The notes beneath the pieces are model-generated. The model saw nothing but the letters and a program-made list of their open reading frames with translations, was not told the DNA's origin and searched no databases. The position numbers and the translations under genes are program-made. From positions 8,948,981 to 9,012,980 of the forward strand of contig OX579640.1 in the NCBI GenBank assembly GCA_951230915.1: a stretch of DNA of 64,000 bases, given 5' to 3'. The stretch is from Antitrichia curtipendula (taxonomy: Eukaryota; Streptophyta; Bryopsida; Hypnales; Leucodontaceae). Below, in pieces: positions 38,302 through 51,200 of this stretch. Within the stretch, counting starts at the first letter, position 1; each line of letters begins with the position of its first letter.

Positions 38302-41230
38302 ATGGGGGAACAGCAAATTCAAGACGTAGTAGTAATTGGAACACCGCCATCTGCTCCATCTGCTCCTGCTGCTCCTGTACAGAGTCCACCTCCATTGCAA
38401 CAACTGCTGCCAACACCTCCAGCACCGGCACCAACAACACTGTCTCCTTTCAATGCAACACCGCCCTTGCCATCGCTACCAGCTCCATCCCTTCGTGACC
38501 TAGAACTGGAGGCGATCCTGTATTTCAAAGGCGAATTGACAGCCGATCCAACGGGCGTTTTCAAGCTTTGGAATGACACCAACAACCCTAATCCCTGCAA
38601 CTGGTACGGCATCCAGTGCAACGCTGCGGGTCACGTCACGTCACTAAGTCTTCCAAACCGCAATTTGGAAGGAGTCTTGACGCGCCGCATTGTGAATCTG
38701 CCGTTCCTTGAGGTTTTGGATCTCGGTGGAAACTCGATGACTGGCTCCGTGCCGGACGAGATCGGGTCGCTGCAACGCCTGCGTGTGCTTCGTCTCGCGG
38801 GGAATTCGTTCAAAGGTCCGTTTCCATTGAGCCTCGCGTCGTGCGTGACGATCGAGGAGCTTGACATGAACGGGTGCGGCATGAGCGACGTGTTTCCGGC
38901 GATGGTGCGCAATTTCACGGCTTTGAATGTTTTGAATTTGGGCGAGAATAGCTTTACTGGACCGATCCCGATGTGGTTAGGCTGGTCAATGGTGCTGAGA
39001 TTCTTACACTTGGGTGGGAATCGATTCAGCGGGGAGGTTCCGATCTCGCTCCTGAACTGCACCTCCCTCCAGTTTCTCAACATCTCGGCGAACAATTTGA
39101 CGGGGTCTGTTGATTCCATGGTGGGCAACCTGGTGCAGCTTCGAACGCACCTCGATTTCTCTTACAACCGACTTTCGGGGTTAATTCCTCCCGCGATTGG
39201 GAACCTTGATGAGCTTCTTGGTTTGAATTTGTCTGGAAACGCATTCACGGGAAGCATTCCGGGAACCATCGGCAACTGCACGAAGCTGCAAAGCTTGGAT
39301 CTTTCAGATAATCAGCTCAGCGGGTCGTTACCGGAAACGCTCGGCTTGCTGCGAGATTTGAAATTCGTGATGAATCTCTCACATAATGGGATCGAGGGGT
39401 TGATTCCTCCTAGTATTGGCGACTTACAGAACCTCACCAAGCTGGACCTGTCGTTTAATAAGCTCACGGGCGCCATCCCTGAAAGCATTGCGAGTATGAG
39501 CTCGCTCGTCTTCTTCAACGTGTCGGTGAACCAGTTGCAAGGGGCTGTGCCCGATGTTGGTTTGTTTAGCAATCTTCTGCCGAACTCGTTTCTCGCGAAT
39601 CCGGATTTGTGTGGACGGATGGTGGGCAGGCCATGTCCTGGCCAAGCGGTAACTCCGGCTTCCGTGGCGACGCACAAGAAGCGGCTGAGGTTGGTCACTA
39701 TCCTTGGCGCTGCAGCTGAAGGCTGTGTTCTCTTGCTTTTCGCCGCGCTTCTGATTCGCTACTTGGTGCATCGTCGCGGTCCCGCGCCGGAGAAGAATGT
39801 GGTGCTGTTCTCGAAGTACTTCAAGGCGCTGAAGTTGACAGCTGAGGAGATTCAAGCCGCGACAAACTCCACGGAAATGTTAGCGACAAGTTTAAGGTTT
39901 AGCAGGACGTTGAGTGGGAACATCCGCAGGGGCGCGGAGTCGAGCAAGATCGAGAAGGCGGTGTTACCCGATGGAACCGTGTTTGCGGTGAAGCAGTGGT
40001 GCATTGCGAAGTTTCGGAAGAAGGATCGACATAAACTGGACGCGGAGATGGTGAACTTCAGCCTCATTCGGCACCGGAACTTGGTCAGGCTCATGGGCTA
40101 TTACATGAACCCGAGCGCCTTGGCCTTGCTCATGGAGTTTTGTCCCAATGGGAGCTTGGACTTGCATCTGCATCCGCCGGGGCAGCAAACGTGCCAACTC
40201 AATTGGAATGAGCGGCTGCGTATTATAATGGGCGTGACCACAGGGCTGGTGTATCTGCACCATGAAACCTGTGGGAACGCGGTGGTGCACTGTGACTTGA
40301 AAGCGGCGAATGTGTTGCTGGACTCGGATATGGATCCGAAGCTGGTGGACTTCGGAATGGCGCGACTGATCAAACAGAACAGTAAAGGCGCCACGGCGGC
40401 GTCCTGGGTCGGGTCCTCGGGGTACGCTCCGCCTGGTAAGAGTTCTTCATTCCAGATGTGAGTGACCTTGTCGCTGTGCGAATTCATGCAGAATTGTAAA
40501 TCTAATACAATTTGAATCATAATTTTTGTGACACCACTTGCAGATACTTGAATTCCTTTGACGTTAACCGAAGTTCGGTAATTCTAGAGAGAGACTTGCG
40601 TAGTGAGAGTTGCGGAGACAGTAATTGACGTTCAATTGGCATTACTATTTGAGTGAAAATACTTAGAGACGCATGAATTCCTCCGATGCAAAACAGATGT
40701 TAGTTAAGTCTAGAGAGAGACTTGCATAGAGAGAGAGAGAGAACAACGAGAGCGCTACTTAAATCATATCGAACGACATGAGTTCTTTCCATCTCTGACC
40801 GAATAATGTCTTTTGTTGGTGTTTCCCAGAGTACGGATTCGCCAGCGACTGCACCAAAGCCGGAGACGTCTACAGCTACGGCGTGTTGCTCCTGGAGATC
40901 ATCACCGGCAAGAGGCCCGCGAGTGAGGAAGTGACCTCCGGCAGGACGCTCCCTGCGTGGGTGCGATCCCTGCAATCGCAAGCCCGTGAACGCTACGCCA
41001 TAGACATGACCATTTTCCAATCGGCGGAGGAGCCGCAACTGAACCAGATTTTGCACATCCTGAACGCTGCCCTTCTCTGCACGGGGCACGTCCCATCGAC
41101 GCGGCCCTCCATGTTGCAGGTGCTCGGCAACCTTCAAGAGATGCCGGAGTCCGTCAGGGAGGAGGAATTGGTGCCAGTGCAATCAGGCGCACCTGTCGTC
41201 GACAATTCTTCTATGGGCTTTGATAACTAA
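38302..41230 (+). CDS. LRR receptor-like kinase, non-RD type
   Basis: Exons 38302-40435 and 40830-41230 join in phase (GT-AG, intron 394 bp) and give 844 residues. After a Pro-rich stretch follow an LRRNT cap ending PCNWYGIQC, about 13 plant-type LRRs (about 110-413), a pair-cysteine cap (PDLCGRMVGRPC), one membrane helix (about 463-488) and a kinase domain. The lysine of FAVKQW and the DFG are present; the catalytic loop reads HCDLKAANV, so Arg before Asp is replaced by Cys (non-RD). The Gly-rich loop is poorly conserved. It is likely a plasma-membrane receptor. No signal peptide follows the first in-frame ATG, so an upstream coding exon is probably missing; the acceptor CTTTGCAG ending at 38250 supports an upstream, perhaps untranslated, exon. 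Confidence 0.9.
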
Positions 41231-42985
41231 TCGGTGGGTTTCACGCATCGTTGATCAGGCGACAGTAGTTGGTGTGCTTGCTGTTCTGATAAGCTCTGTT
41301 AAGCTCTGATACCTTCCACAAAGACTGCTGATAACCGGTGAGGGAAACACCTAAGGTTGAAATGGACGAAAATCAGTTGAAGAGCTTACAAAGACTCCTA
41401 ATTTTACGCATGGGTGGAGCAGAGTGATTCTCAAACTCATCTGATTGAAGAAATCCGCCTTGCCAAGCAGGTTTTCTGATCAACGAATTGAAGAAATAAA
41501 TGATTCACCAGCCAAGTGGGGAGGATAGCTTGATAAGTGGTGTGTGAAACCCATTTTATGATGAATTGCAACAACGTCCATCATCCACTCCTGTCGTGAC
41601 ATGTTCTGAAGAAGAATTTCCGAGGTGTGGTCGTTAATTAGGGTTTGGGGTGAAGATTTTCTGGTTAGGGTTTAGGGTTTAGGTTTTGTTTTTTGTTTTT
41701 GGTAGAGCCCGGAAAGAGGGTTTGTGTAGATTACAGCCGGCATTGGTGTTCTTATCTCCATGATTGTGGCCATGTCACTGCAAGGATAGCCGGCGATGGA
41801 AAAATTGGGTAGAGCTAGCTTCTGTGATGCAATCCAGAGTCAGTCGGTCGAGCTTTTCGGCAGGGACTGTGGCCAGTAAGAACGTCACTGCCGCTGGTCC
41901 ATTCTTTTGTACCATCCACACTTGAACAATGAAAAGCGACATTGCTTGTCAAGTTTATTGAGGGAGAAGTGTCTAAAACCGTTTCCCTAAGGGAACCACC
42001 CATAGTCGACCACTTAAGTGATTCCATGCATGTTCTGGAGCAGTAGAAGGCAATGTAAATTTACTGTCCTGTTTATAGTAGATTTTTTTTTTCCTCAAAA
42101 TCAAATTACTATGAATTTTGGAAGCTAGAAGTTGACCTCAACCCACACCCAATATATAGAGTCTTCCAATTTCAGTCATTCTAGACCTACTTTCCTGCTC
42201 ATTGCTTCCTACTTTCTTACTCACTACATTAGGATATGTGGCATGGTCTTATAACCCCAACCTTGCAAAGGAGAAAAAATTACATTCTAAACTTTAGTTG
42301 GAAACTTGTTCCAGTCTTGGTTGAAAATAGTTGCATCCTACAAGTTGGGTATGGATCCCTGGTTGGTAATTTGAATTTAAAGTGGATCTACCATAGTGCG
42401 CCTTGTGCCATTGCCATAGTAATTGCTCAAAAAATAAAATTAATTTCTAATTTTTTAAGTCATAAAAACTTTGAAATTCAATAACTTTCACATTGTAGGT
42501 TAGAACGCCACGAAACAAAGCTTGTACACCCCTCCTTGTAGAGAGCTTTTTGATGTTACTAAGAATGTAACCGAGGGATATACAGTTCAAGAAATTTCAT
42601 TGTAACAACAAACAAACAACCTAAATTAATGGAGGGATGGATCTTTGATGTATTATCAGTTTGATCTTACATTATTACTATGGAATGTCTTCAATTTTAT
42701 ACATGACAAAAACATAGGCGTAAAGTAATACTGCCTCTATTCCAAGATAAATCCAAGATTTCCAATATACTTGTCCTAAGTTAAATTCAATGGCGACCTA
42801 AACCGCTCTCTACAACTTCATTGATAACAATTGAAGCTACACTAAAATTGATAAATAGTATTGACTACACTAGTTGTCAACAATAACACCCTAGAGACTA
42901 TATAGCAATTTGATCCCTGCAAAGAGAATTCAAACATAACCTCTAACCAACCAAAGGGAATGAATTCACCCTAGAATTGTACAAC
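41231..42985. other. 3' flank of the receptor kinase, then AT-rich DNA
   Basis: No gene is seen. A short telomere-like repeat lies at 41665-41683. Confidence 0.5.
41665..41683 (+). repeat. Short interstitial telomere-like repeat
   Basis: TTAGGGTTTAGGGTTTAGG, about two and a half units of the plant telomere repeat TTTAGGG. Such telo-boxes also occur in plant promoters; here it lies about 430 bp downstream of the kinase gene. Confidence 0.8.
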
Positions 42986-43207
42986 CATTACAAGAGAAAG
43001 GTGTGTTTTAAGTGTGTTTATAAGTATAGTCCTAGAGATACAATATTAAGTAATGACCTTTATGAAGATTTTCAGTAAAAATTTACTAGAAATACATGTA
43101 TTTTTAGTAAATTTTTACTGAAAATCTTCATAAAGGTCATTACTTAATATTGTATCTCTAGAATTATACTTAAAAACACACTTAAAACACACCTTTCTCT
43201 TGTAGTG
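42986..43207. mobile_element. 222-bp CACTA-type foldback MITE, copy 1
   Basis: The ends CATTACAAGAGAAAGGTGTG and (minus strand) CACTACAAGAGAAAGGTGTG are the CACTA-superfamily terminus. The element folds almost completely on itself about a centre near 43097. The flanking triplet AAC occurs on both sides (42983-42985 and 43208-43210), the 3-bp duplication expected for CACTA elements. Confidence 0.9.
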
Positions 43208-44350
43208 AACAACTACTCCTAACCAATTTCTTGTTGAGAATTTTCAAGAGTTTAATCACAAGACATCATTAGAATTTAATACAAAGGACATCATTGGACT
43301 TCACTATACCAGTGTTGCTAAAAAAATGATCCAAATTAATAGCATTGGAGTAGTATTAAATAGGGGAAAATTTTGTCAATTTTGTTGTTTGTTTTCAACA
43401 TGTGTTGCTTTACTATCGACTTCCATTCTTTCACGCCTAGTGGGGTTGATTAGAAGCTATAATAAAACGCAATTCCCTCAAAATAGGAGCAATTCTTGCG
43501 TTGATCTAGCCATTTCCAAGAAAACCCAAATTTATTCAGAACAAAGGGAGCAACAATCTTTTTGTAACATTGTAAAAACATATACTTTATTCCCATAGAA
43601 TCATCCTTTTTTAGATAAGGTAACAACATTTTTAAATGGCAATACAAGAATTTCAATGTCTTTTGAGTGGCCGTGAAGTGAAATTTTTGTTCCTAACAAA
43701 TTAGCAAATTATAATGAAAGATGTTGCAAGTAGAATCTGAATTTTTTGTCAATCAAAGAATACATTGTAAAGTTTGAAAAGCAACATGCTATAGGCCCTA
43801 CAATGGATCATAGATTTAGTAGGAAACAATACCTTTGAAATTTTGAAGCAACAAAATGATGCATAGATATATAGAGGCACTTATGAATAGTCACTTTATT
43901 AATCTACTTAAGTTTTGATTAGGAGACTTGGCGGTTTCATATATAGATTTATTTTGCAAAAAATAGATGTCTTGTTTTAGGTATTTGTTGCTTTAAGGTG
44001 TTGCTACTTCACTTGGGGTTCACTTAAGTCATAAGGTACAGTCATTGGCCTTGCTTCATTCAAGGGAGCCCTATATTGTTAGTCAATAATTTTATGTTTG
44101 TCAATGATTTTGAGTGGTTTTGAAGACAATTCAATGATGCACCTATGTGACTTTTTAACTTGTAAGTGAATTTAATAGGAAGGGAAATGTACACTTGGAG
44201 CTTTTCAAGCAAAAAAATATTACCACTTGGCAAGATTTCAATTATAAGATCTTCATTTTGGCAAATTCTCCTCTAATTTTCATCCCATCTAGACATGGAC
44301 CAATTCTTAACCTTGCACAATATTCACAAAACATTGATTGAGTGACCAAA
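43208..44350. other. AT-rich spacer between two CACTA MITEs
   Basis: No gene or RNA recognised. Confidence 0.5.
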
Positions 44351-44572
44351 TACTACAAGAAAAAGGTGTGTTTTAAGTGTGTTTTTAAGTATAGTCCTAG
44401 AGATAAGATATTAAGTAATGACCTTTATGGAGATATTTAGTGAAATTTTACTAGATACACATGTATTTTTATTAAATTTTTACTAAAAATCTCCATAAAG
44501 GTCATTACTTAATATCTTATCTCTAGGACTATACTTGAAAACATACTTAAAACACCCTTTTTTCTTGTAGTG
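44351..44572. mobile_element. 222-bp CACTA-type foldback MITE, copy 2
   Basis: Same length and family as the copy at 42986, with ends TACTACAAGAAAAAGG and (minus strand) CACTACAAGAAAAAAGGG. Flanking triplets AAA on both sides (44348-44350 and 44573-44575) give the 3-bp duplication. Interior words AGTATAGTCCTAGAGATA and AAGTAATGACCTTTATG are shared with copy 1. Confidence 0.9.
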
Positions 44573-44575
44573 AAA

Positions 44576-45928
44576 CTAGTCACATTCTCCAAAGAATTGA
44601 GAAAAATATCCTTTTCAACATATATGGATTTGGTTTTGTCTATTTTATGGGCCTTCATCCCTTGAGCTAGCAATGGGATTAACCTCTTAGTAGTTAGATC
44701 ACTATGGCTACATGAAAAATGCTTATTATTCTTTGCAAAGAACGTGCATGCTCTAAAATGACACGTGAGTGACATTAGTAACAATCTACAACCTTTGCAT
44801 CATGATGTTCTACATTATAATATAAACCTAAGGAGATATTTTAATTTTTTTGTGCATATATTGTATTTGATATGAATTATTTCATTTTTTATTCAAAAAT
44901 TACCAAAAATTCCAAAAAAAATTCCAAAAGATGCAACAATGTTAGGGCGTAAGCTTAAAAATGGGAATCTATGAGCCTTGAGTCTTGATTTAGGTAGGTA
45001 CCCATACAACAATGGAAGGTGCCTATAACATAGGTACAATATAGGTCCCCTATAACCGAGTGATTGCAAGAAACGCTTATCTTTTTTTTGGTCCCCTTAG
45101 CCCTCAATTAAGTAGTTTTTTTTTTCATAACGTTTGCATCATATTTAAATTTTACATTAAATTTGAAATGACTATACCCAGAGTAGTTGTAGACATTGAA
45201 TAATTTTTTGCATATAAAAAAATTATTTTACTATTCTTAAACAACCTCCAATTAAATGTCTACCTTGGCCATTTGAGGGGGGGCAATATTATTTTTGAAG
45301 GGGGGAAATAAAAATATGAAGCTCAAAATTGGAATATAAGGACTTATACTAAAGTTACATAAGCCCTTCACAGATATTTTTATAAAATAATAAACTATCA
45401 AACTTCCATATACACTCAAAGTGCACTACCTTTGCGCAAGTGCAGAGAACACAATTTTTTTTCCATAAAGATAAAAATGGTTGAGAAAGAACACCTTCAA
45501 GTAGGAATTTTAAATTTAAAAAAAAAATTATTTTCTAAACCCTCCTAGCAAAGTGTTCATTTTCTTAGTACTTTCCATTGTCCTTTTGGGGGGCCTAACT
45601 TTTAGAGATAAATTTTTATAGGTCTGAATTTTCTGGGACAAACTTTTTTTAATGCTTTAAAAATTATCCATATTTTATTTCATTTAAAAAAATTTATTCC
45701 ACAAATCATGGTGCTCACAATATTAGTTTGTTTTAAAACAAAAATGGCAAGTGTTTCTTACAACAATCCAACCATGGACGGTGTCAATAAGAAAAGTATC
45801 TATAATATTAATATCTATGCCCTTAGGTTCATGGGCTCAAGATCCTAGGTTTACATGGTAGCAACCTTGTTCATAGGTACTTGCAAAATAAAGTTTGAAA
45901 TAACAATTATAGGCTTTTGCTTTGAGGG
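44576..45928. other. AT-rich intergenic DNA
   Basis: No gene seen. GATGTTCTACATTATAATATAAACC near 44804 has a diverged second copy near 47960, marking dispersed repeat DNA. Confidence 0.5.
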
Positions 45929-46049
45929 TTAACCTCTAAAGTCCCAAGGTCTTTTTCCATCATTAGATATGTTTCAAGCCTCTAAGAAATTGTTTTGGGG
46001 CTATTCCCTAAGCTGTGAACTACAACAGTGCAGTCAGAATATTAAAAAT

Positions 46050-46106
46050 AAATAATAATAATAATAAATAATAATAATAATAAATAATAATAATAATAAT
46101 ATAAAT
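46050..46106. repeat. (AAT)n microsatellite
   Basis: AAT units interrupted by a few AAAT units, inside the TTAA-bounded element. Confidence 0.9.
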
Positions 46107-46966
46107 AAAAAAGAAACTTTTGATGTGGCAATCTCTTGACTGCATTAGATTGTTGATGTGGATTGGTTCCCTTGTTCCCCAAAGTCTAGAAATTGTCTAA
46201 GAATTTACGGTCTTCCAAAGGCCCGAAAAAACATCTAATGCAAAAAATACTCAAAATTGCTATTTCTATTGTAAAGAGCAAAATAATTTAATTAAATTTT
46301 TTTAAATTTGCATATCTAACCATAGTATCTTGCAATAGACTAGTATAAGAATGCGTGGAAGAAATTTCAGAAACTTTGACCACGTGGATTGCAAGATATT
46401 TGCATTTAAAGTGAAGAAAAAAAATTTACACTTTGCTTGACTAGATTCTTTGACTTTAAATTTTCTTAACTTTAAATTTTTGCACTACTAATTTTGACTT
46501 TCTAATTTTTATGGTGAATAGTTGAGTTGAAATCTTTAAAAAAAATATTTAATTTCCATCCATTAAAAATTTATTAAGTAGAAGTACATTCAAAATTGAA
46601 GGAAAAACTAAACCGTTAATAGCTCTAAGATGGAATTGAAACACAATAATTCCAAAGGTGAGATTGTTTTAGCAAGCAAACTTGACTATTTCTAACAATC
46701 TTTTTGAAAAATTGTAAAAACTGCATTAAAAAATGAATTCTACAAGTTATTTTTTCAAAAAGATGCTTAGATTGTTCAAAATACAAGATTTCTATAACTA
46801 TCTCGTTGCTTGTCTAAATAGAATGAATCAAAGCTTCACAAGTAGACAAAAATAAGATCTTTGAGAAAAAATTAAAATTAAAAAATTTCATTTTTTTGTG
46901 ATTTTTTTGGAGTTGCCCTTCAAGTTGTTTTTTGAATTTTGGGTGGCATAACTTTTGCTTCCATCG

Positions 46967-46968
<2 letters not shown>

Positions 46969-47030
<62 letters not shown>
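46969..47030. repeat. (TA)31 microsatellite
   Basis: Uninterrupted TA dinucleotides inside the TTAA-bounded element; followed by a T/A-rich run. Length is likely to vary and to be misjudged by assembly. Confidence 0.95.
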
Positions 47031-47035
<5 letters not shown>

Positions 47036-47194
47036 TTTTATTTTTTATTTTTATTTTTTTATTTTCCAGAAAGCTAATGTAATTTCCTATCTTCAAAAAA
47101 AAGTTTCAAAAATCATGTCAAAAATTGAAATCACACAAGCCTATCCAAAATCCCAAGAGTCCTCCATACGGACTTTGGGACTTTAGGAGTTAAA

Positions 47195-48256
47195 AGTCTT
47201 TAGACTTTAGTTAACATGAAAGTCTTGGCAATTGTGAACTCATTATGTTGGACTTTGGAAGAGTATGTTGACCAATAGCTTGCATTGAATTCTATCTTTG
47301 TCAATATAGAAATCCCAAAGATCCATACCCCATGGTTGCAAATTAGATCTTTTCAACTCTCATATATTTTTTCAAATTTAAATTCAAATTCAAAATTTTA
47401 TGGCATTAATTGAATTCCATAAGTTCTCATTGGTTCTTTCAAAAAACTTTTCAATTCCCTCAATTGAAAAGACACAAAATTCTCCATAGATTTTGAGACA
47501 ACCCTTTTTCATAATAAAATTTTGAGGATGAATAGTTTACTTTTGTCCTACACATAAGGGTTTCTTATCATTCATTAGACACAAAACATTAGCAACATCA
47601 TTTATGGGTTAGTTGAACCTCAAAGGTTTTCATTGGTTCACTCAAAAAGCTTTTCAACTTCCTCAATTGACAAGACAATTTCTCTTTATGCTTCGATTTT
47701 AGTCACATAACTTCAAAATTCCATTGTTTTCATCTTGATTTCATTCCACCGTTTTTTAGTTATGATTGCAAATGGCCCCCATGGTTACAAGTGGACCCTA
47801 TATTTTGTCAATACAAAAAACTCCAAAGGTCACTTCAAATTATACTAAACCAACTGAAAGGTCATCACTAAAATTTTTATAGCAATTTAAACTTCAAGTC
47901 TATAACCATGGAGTGCTGATTTTAAATTTTTTGAAGTTACACAATAAAAAAATTGCACTATGATGTTCTGCACTATATTATAAACCTACGGACTACGGAA
48001 TGGCCTTGAAGCCCACGTACTGGACCACTGCAATTGGCCCCTCCAATGAAAACGTGCCATTTGTGCGGAAACAGAGGATGTGATATTAAAGAGGAGTATG
48101 CTTTCTAGTCTTGTGCCTTCATTCTAAGACGTTGAGTGGATTCCTGTTGGGTTTTGAGAATTTGGCTTCGAAGATTCGTATTCCAATTCCTATTGCAAGG
48201 TTCGACTGACGCAGCAGCTTCATAGTCGATTGCTTGCTCTTTACTGAAATTCCCCC
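47195..48256. other. AT-rich DNA upstream of the C2-lipase gene
   Basis: Diverged repeat words shared with 8937-9370 occur at about 47500-47610. Composition rises in GC from about 47990, where the promoter and leader of the next gene should lie. No clear TATA box. Confidence 0.45.
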
Positions 48257-51200
48257 ATGGATTTGCCGTTGCCGCATTCGTGCAAGGCGCGTGGTTTGCT
48301 TGAATCCCAATGTGGTTCCCAGAGTAGCCAATTGATCAGTAGACGACGTTCATCCTTTGCTCGCGCCTTGCTTTCTCGTAGAGACAGAACATCCTTAAGA
48401 ATCTTGCGTTATTCCACCCGAAGAGACGCATACATTCAAGGGAGTAGAAGGATTGGTACTAATGAAATTCCCTTCGAGAATTACCGTAGGCATTTGGGTT
48501 TGTGGGTGCGACCCTTGCGGCGCAAGAACTTTGGTATTGTCCATTTTGAACAAGGCCACAGGGATTGTAGTGACGGGAATGCAACCAATTTCGAGAATGG
48601 CGAAAGGCCTCCTTTCGATCTTGACTTGGCTGTTGTGCTGGCTGGCTTCGCATTCGAGGCCTACAATACCCCCGCTGTGCGTGATGTCCTCTGTTTCGGA
48701 AGCTTACTAAGCACTTAATTGCCTGTCAGAAACCAGAATTCAAATTCCTTGTCCAGTTTTTGTGATAAAATTGTCAACTGACCTAGTCTTGAAATTGAAT
48801 TGAAAGGTTAGTTTTCATGACGCCCAATTGTGTATGTGCTTTGCAACAAGAATCGCTTATTGAAGCTCGTGCGATGTTCAGAAGAATGTGGGTGTGCAAG
48901 AAAAGGATGCGGGGGACTGCGAGACAACCTACTTAGCTTTGTATGAGACTGAACCTTGCCTTCCTCAATCTCATTGTCTTCCATTAGGTCTATTGCCTTA
49001 CCCCGAAAGAACAAAGAATTCTACCCACAATGGGCCTTTATTTTTATTTCAGTTCTTTTCTGTTTGGGTATCAATTATTGGACAAACACGTGCAATGTTC
49101 TTCACTGATTCTGGAGAGATAAAATTTGGTCTCATCTGGATTATATACGATTGATTGAGTTGGTTATTTATCTATCGTGAATCCCTGGTCATTTAGGGGT
49201 TTGATGTGCTTATTCAATAGCATTTTTGTCTTCTATATTGTGCAGGCATTTCTTACGTGAGGTCTATGACGGGCAAGTAATCGTGAAGTTGAAGAAGGGG
49301 ATGCATTTCCCTGGACTCGATTTTTGGGTGAGTTCACGAGCAGAAGATTCTGGACCACCTCTTCTCTTCCTTGCAAGTCGACGTGCTTCTGAAATGTTTG
49401 ATCTTTTCTGGTCAATATATCTCGTTGTAGTGAGTTGCGTTTGCTGAATGCAGGGAACAAGTGATCCCTATGTGGTACTACGATGTAGACACTGTGAGGC
49501 ACAGAGTAAAGTTGTCTGGGCGTAAGTAACTTTTGAGACCCATTCTCTTCTGTATTCTGTCAAAATGGTGTTGAGGAAAATAAGACTTCTCAGTCATATT
49601 CGAATATGGCAATTAAGGAGGTCAAACATGAGGAGAGATCAAACACTTCACTGAAATTGTTGGAAGGTTGCGAGCTGAATATTTTGGATAGTGATATATG
49701 CACCTTCTGAGTAGGTACAAGCAGGTGATCATTGAGATGCCTCCGAATAAATCACGGGGAGGAATCCATATGAATTGTGTCATGCTCACTTTGCCCCCCT
49801 ATGATCAATCATCCTATAATGTCTTGAAGCAATCCAATTTTACTAAAAGCATGTTTGTTTCTTTACTCTTTTGTTTGGGGTTGAAATCATCACTTGAGGA
49901 ATTCACCTTGTTTTGTTCCATAACTCAGACTTATGGCAAAAAATTCTTGAGAATCAGAAAAAGCTGTAATGGAAAAAATTAGTTATAATATGGCTATATG
50001 GAGTATTAGAAACTTACCTGGATTTACAGCTTGTGTCGGATGGAATAAGAAGTTGGTATGGTATGAACCTAGTCGATGTCCATTTACCATTTGGGCACGA
50101 GTGCCCCTGGTGCAGGTATTGGGGAATTAATCCCACCAGCTTGATGCACTGGCTGACTATTTATCTTTGAACACCAGAACAAGAGATCCTGTTTGGAATG
50201 AAGAATTCAAGCTCAACGTCAAGGATCCGGAGTCGCAATGTTTGCAGGTATTTGACTTCGTTTATTTCATAGTGATATTCTCAATAAAGTTCAGTAGATG
50301 CATTAAAGTTCTTCCAATTACTATCTTATTGCCTTATGCTGATTCACTATGTTCCTTTCTGGTCGCCGCTTGCAATATCTTTGGATGTCAATCCTTCATT
50401 GTTACAGTATTATATCGTTATCCTAATACGCCAGTGCTTTGGATGCAGATTGCAGCTTGGGATGCTAACGTAGTCACCGCTCATCGTAGACTGGGAAATA
50501 CAGGATTAAGTCTGAAAGATTTGTCAGATGGTATGTCTTTAAACCCTAATTGCCTAAGTGGACAAAAGTGGATGCTTCCGTATGTATAGGATTTGAAATA
50601 AACCATTTAAGAATGCTTCAAGGAAGGTAAGAAAAATGTATCTAGAGAAAGGAGAAATCCTACTCTACGGGGTTTTTTAATTTATCTTTGGCAAAAGTGA
50701 ACGTGTATAATAACGAGAGCTAAACTATAGGTTTCAGTCGTGTCATACCTACACCCTTGAGCGACAGACATATGCATTGAAAGTTGCTATAATTACTTTT
50801 AGCTTCCACAGTGGACTGTCTTTTATTATCTTGGGGGTTCAAGCATTCTATTTGATCAATTTTAAGTTGTCCTGGACGATTTGAGATTCAATTATTCATC
50901 CACCAGTTGATCATCTGCAGGTAAGAAGCATGAAGTAGAATTGCAGCTAGGGGGCATGGGTGGAGGCGGTGCTATTCAGCTTGAGGTAAACAATGTGATC
51001 AGCACCATTGTATGTTGTAGTATTGATATCATGAACATGTTCCCCTCTAAAATGCCTCTGTAATTTCAGGTTCAGTACAAGAGCTTTGAAGACTCGGAAA
51101 AGAACTGGTTCACTGATCTTCTTCAGATGGGAGGAGTGGAAGGTATTTACAAGAACATATTTGGTGAGGATGGCATCAGGGCTGGTGACTTTGTGAGATC

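Larger units (their letters stand above)
45929..47194. mobile_element. 1.27-kb TTAA-bounded terminal-inverted-repeat element
   Basis: Left end TTAACCTCTAAAGTCCC (from 45929), right end GGGACTTTAGGAGTTAA (to 47194), complementary except two positions. Interior words match the element at 20355-20942, for example AATGAATCAAAGCTTCAC and ATTGCAAGATATTTGCAT. The larger size is partly due to two microsatellites inside. No protein is encoded. Confidence 0.65.

Noticed and set aside
46932..47186. 84-codon frame rich in Ile and Tyr
   Set aside because: It is a translation of the (TA)n microsatellite.
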